The notes beneath the pieces were generated by a model. It saw only the letters and a list, made by a program, of their open reading frames with translations, was not told the origin of the DNA and did no database searches. Below are positions 61,101-64,000 of a stretch of 64,000 bases of DNA, piece by piece. Position numbers and translations under genes: made by a program. Each line of letters begins with the position of its first letter. Within the stretch, counting starts at the first letter, position 1. The DNA is from JAWXBR01 sp034440235 (lineage in GTDB: Bacteria; Bacteroidota; Ignavibacteria; Kapaibacteriales; Kapaibacteriaceae): NCBI GenBank assembly GCA_034440235.1, contig JAWXBR010000029.1:50145-114144 (forward strand), read 5' to 3'.

Positions 61101-61307
61101 GAGCTTTTCAGCGTGGTTGTCACGCTACCGAGCGGCGCAACGCTCGATCCAAATGCATCTATCACACTCACTCCCGAAGCCTCTTCGAGTGTTTCTGTTA
61201 CGCCATTTGTCGTTAACGGGTCGCGGACCTCAACGACGTTCACCGTCAACTTCCCTGGGGGCCTCAACCCTGCAGAAGCTATAAACTGGCTGGTGAGAAA
61301 TCCGTGA
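58155..61307 (+). CDS. Exported fibre/adhesin-like protein with three 301-residue modules
   Basis: About 1,050 residues. The ATG at 58155 gives a signal peptide (MTVDKTGILTRFTTILLVGL...SVHAQ); TTG 58101 and ATG 58107 are in-frame alternatives without a better ribosome site. After 'GIGTANPNPSALLDLESTTK' and 'GFLAPRMTTAQRDAIILPA', a motif common in tail-fibre-like surface proteins of Bacteroidota, come large repeats: 'YGHMLVGNQQDIAAPMAPGI', 'YGYMLIGNSTNVATPVAPGI' and 'NGYTLVGNTSNIATPLAPGI' recur with a 903-base period. Each module also has 'YWS-SGNSG-GATD-LGT-DANDLR' and 'ADASG-LVKR'. Probably a cell-surface or secreted fibre. Confidence 0.7.
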   Translation: MTVDKTGILTRFTTILLVGLCLIGASVHAQDNVGIGTANPNPSALLDLESTTKGFLAPRMTTAQRDAIILPANGLMIFNLSTDMYQYNFGTPLVPAWISFLSIDISGGTTSKNFWSLSGNDSVNVAQHFIGTRNAQPLIFKTDNTLRMTIATNGEVTTESGIVVRSGGLNLLGTSSPLLMDGNSGGVGQLLVSGGPGSTPQWTPDLVLNAGGLIINTRTTINQPFIVADSATFNILPKMPLQYGHMLVGNQQDIAAPMAPGINGALLQIVAGTPTWVTPDAAAYWSRSGNSGIGATDYLGTTDANDLRFATNGQLRMTISGANGKISVNDLAGVPLNAPLAPTDGLVLADASGQLVKRSISSLLALPRNNLFVGDENNVASPFAPGPDSSFLAIFNGQPTWFDLSQVLREDPWIQGGNTAPSSPILGNMSATGMRDLDIRAGGQSVFYLNGTTPQVDVMVPLNLSGATTPLLADGIAGTTGNPFVSSGAGQTPRWTTGMTIGDLSVEINAPALTINSAQTTFVGEAAFTDSATFSILPRLPLTYGYMLIGNSTNVATPVAPGINGAILQIQNGNPTWIAQEFASYWSLSGNSGVGATDFLGTRDANDLRFGTNNQLRMTINSANGGVNITSLAGAGLSGVPPVGEGVVVVDASGSLAKREISSLLQLPLNHIYVGNAQNMATPYAPGADSTFLGIVAGQPQWVSLASLLGTSSWSVGGNPSPSSAILGNMAATGMRDLDIRAGGSTALFLNGTTPVVDVRVPLNLSGTITPFTMNGQPGAIGNPLVSAGAGATPTWSTGLSISNTNVTINADAFAVNSQLSTFNNNVSFADSVKFSLLPEFPLQNGYTLVGNTSNIATPLAPGINGSIFQIVGGSPAWITPSTAAFWSLTGNSGTGATDFLGTTDANDLRIATNNQLRLVVASGNGSVTVTNLSTAPIYSAIGPMDGIVVADASGMLVKRDRQALLEMLGIYGGRYVNTTGTELFSVVVTLPSGATLDPNASITLTPEASSSVSVTPFVVNGSRTSTTFTVNFPGGLNPAEAINWLVRNP
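58836..61062 (+). repeat. 903-base in-gene modules (two full, one partial)
   Basis: Equivalent codons 58836, 59739 and 60642 (before 'DSATFNILPKMPL', 'DSATFSILPRLPL', 'DSVKFSLLPEFPL') are each exactly 903 bases, 301 codons, apart. The modules are diverged at the DNA level, so the duplication is not recent. The third stops after the 'ADASGMLVKRDRQALLEMLG' equivalent and is replaced by a unique C-terminal domain. Confidence 0.85.
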
Positions 61308-61429
61308 TGACAAGACGTTTTTTAATCAGCAACACATTGACAGGGAGTTCTATGCTTACCTCGAACAGTTCAACAACACAGTCAAGTTTTCAACTCAGTT
61401 CTTTACCCACAATTTCTCGGAGTTCTATT

Positions 61430-62290
61430 ATGAAGGTATCGACCTTCTTCAAGGGGTGCATCCTTGTAGCGGCACTCCTTCTCATCAGCACTGAAGCATT
61501 TGCTCAGCTGCCGGTGCGTACACGCTCGCTGCAATTACTTGGTGCTACGTCGGGCGCAATAACCCAACAAGCATCTGCTACTACAACGTCGTATACGATT
61601 ACATGGCCTGCTGCCACGTGGTCTATTACGAACGGTGACACAGCCATCCTGACTGGTCTTATCTCTGGCGGTGGTGCTAGTATCGACCTCGTCTGGGAAA
61701 ACGTAACAGGTGGTCTAATCGACGGTTTTGGTACGGGTGGTCAGATCGCGTACTTCCAAGATGGAAACACGATCGTATCGTCGCCAAATCTTTTGATTAA
61801 CGCTACAACTGCAACCGTTACAATTGGCGCCACCACAGTTGGTGGTGTTATTGTAATGAACTCGAGTGGAGCTGGTAACGGCGACGTTACAATCAGCACT
61901 AACTCTACAAACGCTGCAACGTTTAACTATCCTTCCTATGGCGCATCGTCTGGACCGTTCAATGTCGTTGCAACGACGGACCTTGGTACTCAAGGTCAAA
62001 TTCCTGTCGTGCAAGCAGACGGTACAGTGACATGGGAAGACAATCCACTGCTTTCTGCACAACGTGGTCTTGCTGACCCAACAGACGGAGGATTCTCTTT
62101 CGGAATTACTGTTGTCGGTACGCCTGACATGACAAACGATTTAATCCTCGTTTCCTCTATCGATAACGGTGGTGGAACAGGTAACATCCTTGCTGTAACA
62201 GGCGTGGCTCTGTCGACAATCACAGTGTCGGCTGCAGGCCCATTCACCCTCTCAGAGCGTATCTCTTGGCTCTGGATTCCAATTCCATAA
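61430..62290 (+). CDS. Exported beta-rich protein, second member of the fibre-like cluster
   Basis: About 286 residues from the ATG at 61430, which has CGGAG seven bases upstream and opens a signal peptide (MKVSTFFKGCILVAALLL). The frame is open back to 61304, overlapping the previous stop, with another ATG at 61352 also preceded by GGGAG, so a longer, possibly translated leader cannot be excluded. The mature start 'AQLPVRTRSLQLLGATSG' resembles 'AQLPVRAREVRLLSNNN' in the next gene; the body ('VWENVTGGLIDGFGTGGQIA') is Thr/Gly/Ala-rich beta sequence. Function unknown; a surface or fibre protein is likely. Confidence 0.65.
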   Translation: MKVSTFFKGCILVAALLLISTEAFAQLPVRTRSLQLLGATSGAITQQASATTTSYTITWPAATWSITNGDTAILTGLISGGGASIDLVWENVTGGLIDGFGTGGQIAYFQDGNTIVSSPNLLINATTATVTIGATTVGGVIVMNSSGAGNGDVTISTNSTNAATFNYPSYGASSGPFNVVATTDLGTQGQIPVVQADGTVTWEDNPLLSAQRGLADPTDGGFSFGITVVGTPDMTNDLILVSSIDNGGGTGNILAVTGVALSTITVSAAGPFTLSERISWLWIPIP

Positions 62291-62306
62291 ACGGAACGCT
62301 CTTGGT

Positions 62307-62360
62307 CCGGGGGCACTGCCCCCGGCCGTCAGAAGAGGCAACACGCCTCTTCTGACGGCC
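62307..62360 (+). terminator. Two GC-rich hairpins in tandem after the second fibre-like gene
   Basis: Hairpin 1: ccgggggca (62307-62315) and tgcccccgg (62317-62325). Hairpin 2: perfect 16-base arms (62324-62339 and 62345-62360) with loop aacac. The two share GG at 62324-62325, so they partly exclude each other. There is no T-run after either, and the next gene starts 23 bases later. They could be an attenuator, an mRNA processing/stability element, or a REP-like repeat. Their GC content differs strongly from the surroundings. Confidence 0.6.
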
Positions 62361-62382
62361 GAAGGATCGGTAAAAAAAGCAA

Positions 62383-64000
62383 ATGAAAATAGTAGCACTA
62401 CATATAATCACGAAATCACGTATCGCATTGGCGATGCTGATTGCACTTTCATGCACTATAGGTGCTGTAGATGCGCTCGCACAGTTACCTGTGCGTGCTC
62501 GAGAAGTGCGACTACTGAGTAACAACAACACGAACTATGTTAGCCTGCAAGCCCCGAACGGACTTGCCAGCAACTGGAATCTGCTTGCGCCTCTTACCGT
62601 TGGTGTTTCGAATGCGATTCCAATTACAACAGTCACTGGTTCTAATTCACAGCTGAGTTGGATAGCACCTGGTGCGAACGGCACTGTGTTGGGTATCGTC
62701 GCAGGTGCTCCGAGCTGGACGACATTCCCAGGCTGGAACGTACTGGGAAATGCGGGCACGAATGAAGCGACAAATTTTCTCGGCACAACCGATGCTCAGG
62801 ATTTATTGATTCGTTCTAACAACCAAAACCGTATTAGGGTAAATCAAGAAGCACTTAGCGGTGTTGATGTTTCACGTCCAGTTAGCGTAGACGGCTCCTA
62901 TAATGTCCTCGGACTTTCGATGAACATGACAAACGGACCGTCTCACAACGTTGCTACAGACGGTACGCGAATGTTGATGAACAGTCTTGACTTCGGTTCT
63001 GGTGGAGTTGCTGGTGCTGCACAGACTGGCACGCTGTACGGAAACTGGACGAGGTTCTGGATGCAACGAGGTGTTGGTACAACCTACAACGACCTCGTAG
63101 GCAATTACTTCCACTGGCAAGCGAACAATACCGCAGTGATTGGTACATTGACGGGCTATTTCTCGGAACGTCGAAGTGGCGCGACCAACAATACAGTAGG
63201 CACCCTTTACCAGTTCCGTGCCGAGTTGCCAGGCAATGGTACAGTAACCAACCTATACGGCTTCCATATGGGAACGCCTCTTGGAACGGTTACGAATATC
63301 TACGGTGTTAACATCGAAAATCTTCCGGCAGGTGGTGCACCAGCTGGTAAGTATGCTTTCAGGTATAATGGATCTGCTGGCAACGTTCCGTTCAGCGTTA
63401 TGGCAAGCGGTCAGGTTGGAATCGGCACGCTGAGTCCGGCCGCAACCTCGTTACTTGAAGTAACCGGCACCGCTGGTACTGCAAATATTCGCGCTGGATC
63501 GTTAAGCGGTGCATCTCTCGTATCTGCATATGCACCTGGTGTAAATGATGGCTTGGTAACGGTTGATGTTAACGGAGACCTTCTAAAACGCACATTCTCT
63601 TCTGCACTTGATCCAACAGCATGGCTTTTAGCCGGTAATGCAGGAGCTACAGCATCGAGTTTTATCGGGCCAACAACTGCCAGCGTTCCGCTAAATTTTG
63701 CGACCGCAAATGCAGTGCCTGGTTCAATGAATTTCTATCTAGGTACCGTCGCACCTGCTAACGTTCGCATGTCACTTAGCACAGGCTCTGGCTTCTTGAT
63801 TGGCAACGCGACAAACTCGGTCAATACATCTATCACTGGAACTTTAAACAGTACTGGGACGACCACACTCGCGAGTGCAAATCTTTCGAACGTTTCGTTG
63901 CTAAGTGCTGTAATTCCAGGAACGCTTACGGTGAACGGTACGGCGCTCACACCCAACGTGACAATGACATCCTTCAGTCGCGCTGCAAAAGCACCACCGC
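62383..64000 (+). CDS. Exported fibre/adhesin-like protein, third cluster member (3' truncated)
   Basis: The frame starts at ATG 62383 and stays open to the window edge (539 codons visible). A signal peptide (MKIVALHIITKSRIALAMLI..., ending DALAQ) is followed by 'LPVRAREVRLLSNNNTN', like the previous protein. 'WNVLGNAGTNEATNFLGTTD' and 'AQDLLIRSNNQNRI' match the module of the large fibre-like protein upstream ('GNSGIGATDYLGTTDANDL'), and 'YAPGVNDGLVTVDVNGDLL' matches its 'PTDGLVLADASGQLV'. An insert of about 130 residues around 150-330 has alternating aromatic/Gly strands. Likely exported and surface-exposed; the C-terminus, which would show a sorting domain or chaperone, is outside the window. 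Confidence 0.7.
   Translation, partial: MKIVALHIITKSRIALAMLIALSCTIGAVDALAQLPVRAREVRLLSNNNTNYVSLQAPNGLASNWNLLAPLTVGVSNAIPITTVTGSNSQLSWIAPGANGTVLGIVAGAPSWTTFPGWNVLGNAGTNEATNFLGTTDAQDLLIRSNNQNRIRVNQEALSGVDVSRPVSVDGSYNVLGLSMNMTNGPSHNVATDGTRMLMNSLDFGSGGVAGAAQTGTLYGNWTRFWMQRGVGTTYNDLVGNYFHWQANNTAVIGTLTGYFSERRSGATNNTVGTLYQFRAELPGNGTVTNLYGFHMGTPLGTVTNIYGVNIENLPAGGAPAGKYAFRYNGSAGNVPFSVMASGQVGIGTLSPAATSLLEVTGTAGTANIRAGSLSGASLVSAYAPGVNDGLVTVDVNGDLLKRTFSSALDPTAWLLAGNAGATASSFIGPTTASVPLNFATANAVPGSMNFYLGTVAPANVRMSLSTGSGFLIGNATNSVNTSITGTLNSTGTTTLASANLSNVSLLSAVIPGTLTVNGTALTPNVTMTSFSRAAKAPP

Overview
The window looks like a chromosomal segment of a free-living member of the Bacteroidota/Chlorobiota superphylum, most likely the Kapabacteria/Ignavibacteria side. 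The evidence is many exported proteins ending in type IX secretion (T9SS)-like C-terminal domains, FG-GAP/VCBS and SBBP propeller repeats, a GldL/GldM-like motor pair, a one-subunit cytochrome b succinate dehydrogenase (SdhCAB), and start regions carrying TAnnTTTG boxes typical of the Bacteroidota housekeeping sigma factor. The lineage is inferred; there is no rRNA gene in the window. I found no tRNA, CRISPR array, insertion sequence or prophage.

Layout. 1-2360 (+): end of a T9SS-type cargo gene followed by an OmpA-family barrel. 2382-11343 (-): a membrane protein, two large FG-GAP/ASPIC/Fn3 secreted paralogues, a UDP-glucuronate decarboxylase-like enzyme and a CDF transporter. 11354-17939 (-): glgP, a DUF4397-like secreted protein, ffh and rpsP, closed by a strong terminator. 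17973-25076 (+): a peptide-binding lipoprotein, Sua5, HPr, enzyme I, a BamA/TamA-like barrel and deoC, tightly packed. 25066-32480 (-): prfC, a small barrel and a 1,650-residue secreted propeller protein. 32606-34871 (+): gldL/gldM-like pair. 34874-36762 (-): mltG and an ABC ATPase. 36830-40194 (+): sdhCAB, facing pdxJ (-). 41102-46949 (+): two SBBP/Ig secreted proteins. 46989-56048 (+): sufBCDSE, sufT, a ferredoxin-reductase/ferredoxin fusion, an Rrf2 regulator, an A-type Fe-S carrier, superoxide dismutase and a Lon-domain protein: an Fe-S assembly and oxidative-stress block. A SpoIIE-type phosphatase then faces pth. 58155-64000 (+): three exported repeat-rich fibre-like proteins, the last running off the window.

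The most unusual signal is at gene 3' ends. In at least six places the last few codons of a gene, often with the stop codon, recur one to four times in the following 20-100 bases, with spacings of 20, 21, 22, 31, 33 or 35 bases. Several copies differ from the gene at synonymous positions and still read as the same short peptide followed by a stop. The clearest is after sufT, where two consecutive ATG-started ten-codon ORFs (MVSLFQTGLF) echo the SufT C-terminus. Where three or more copies lie at a spacing not divisible by three, all reading frames are covered. I call these 'tail echoes'. Slippage-born repeats are the simplest explanation, but the codon pattern deserves a proper test.
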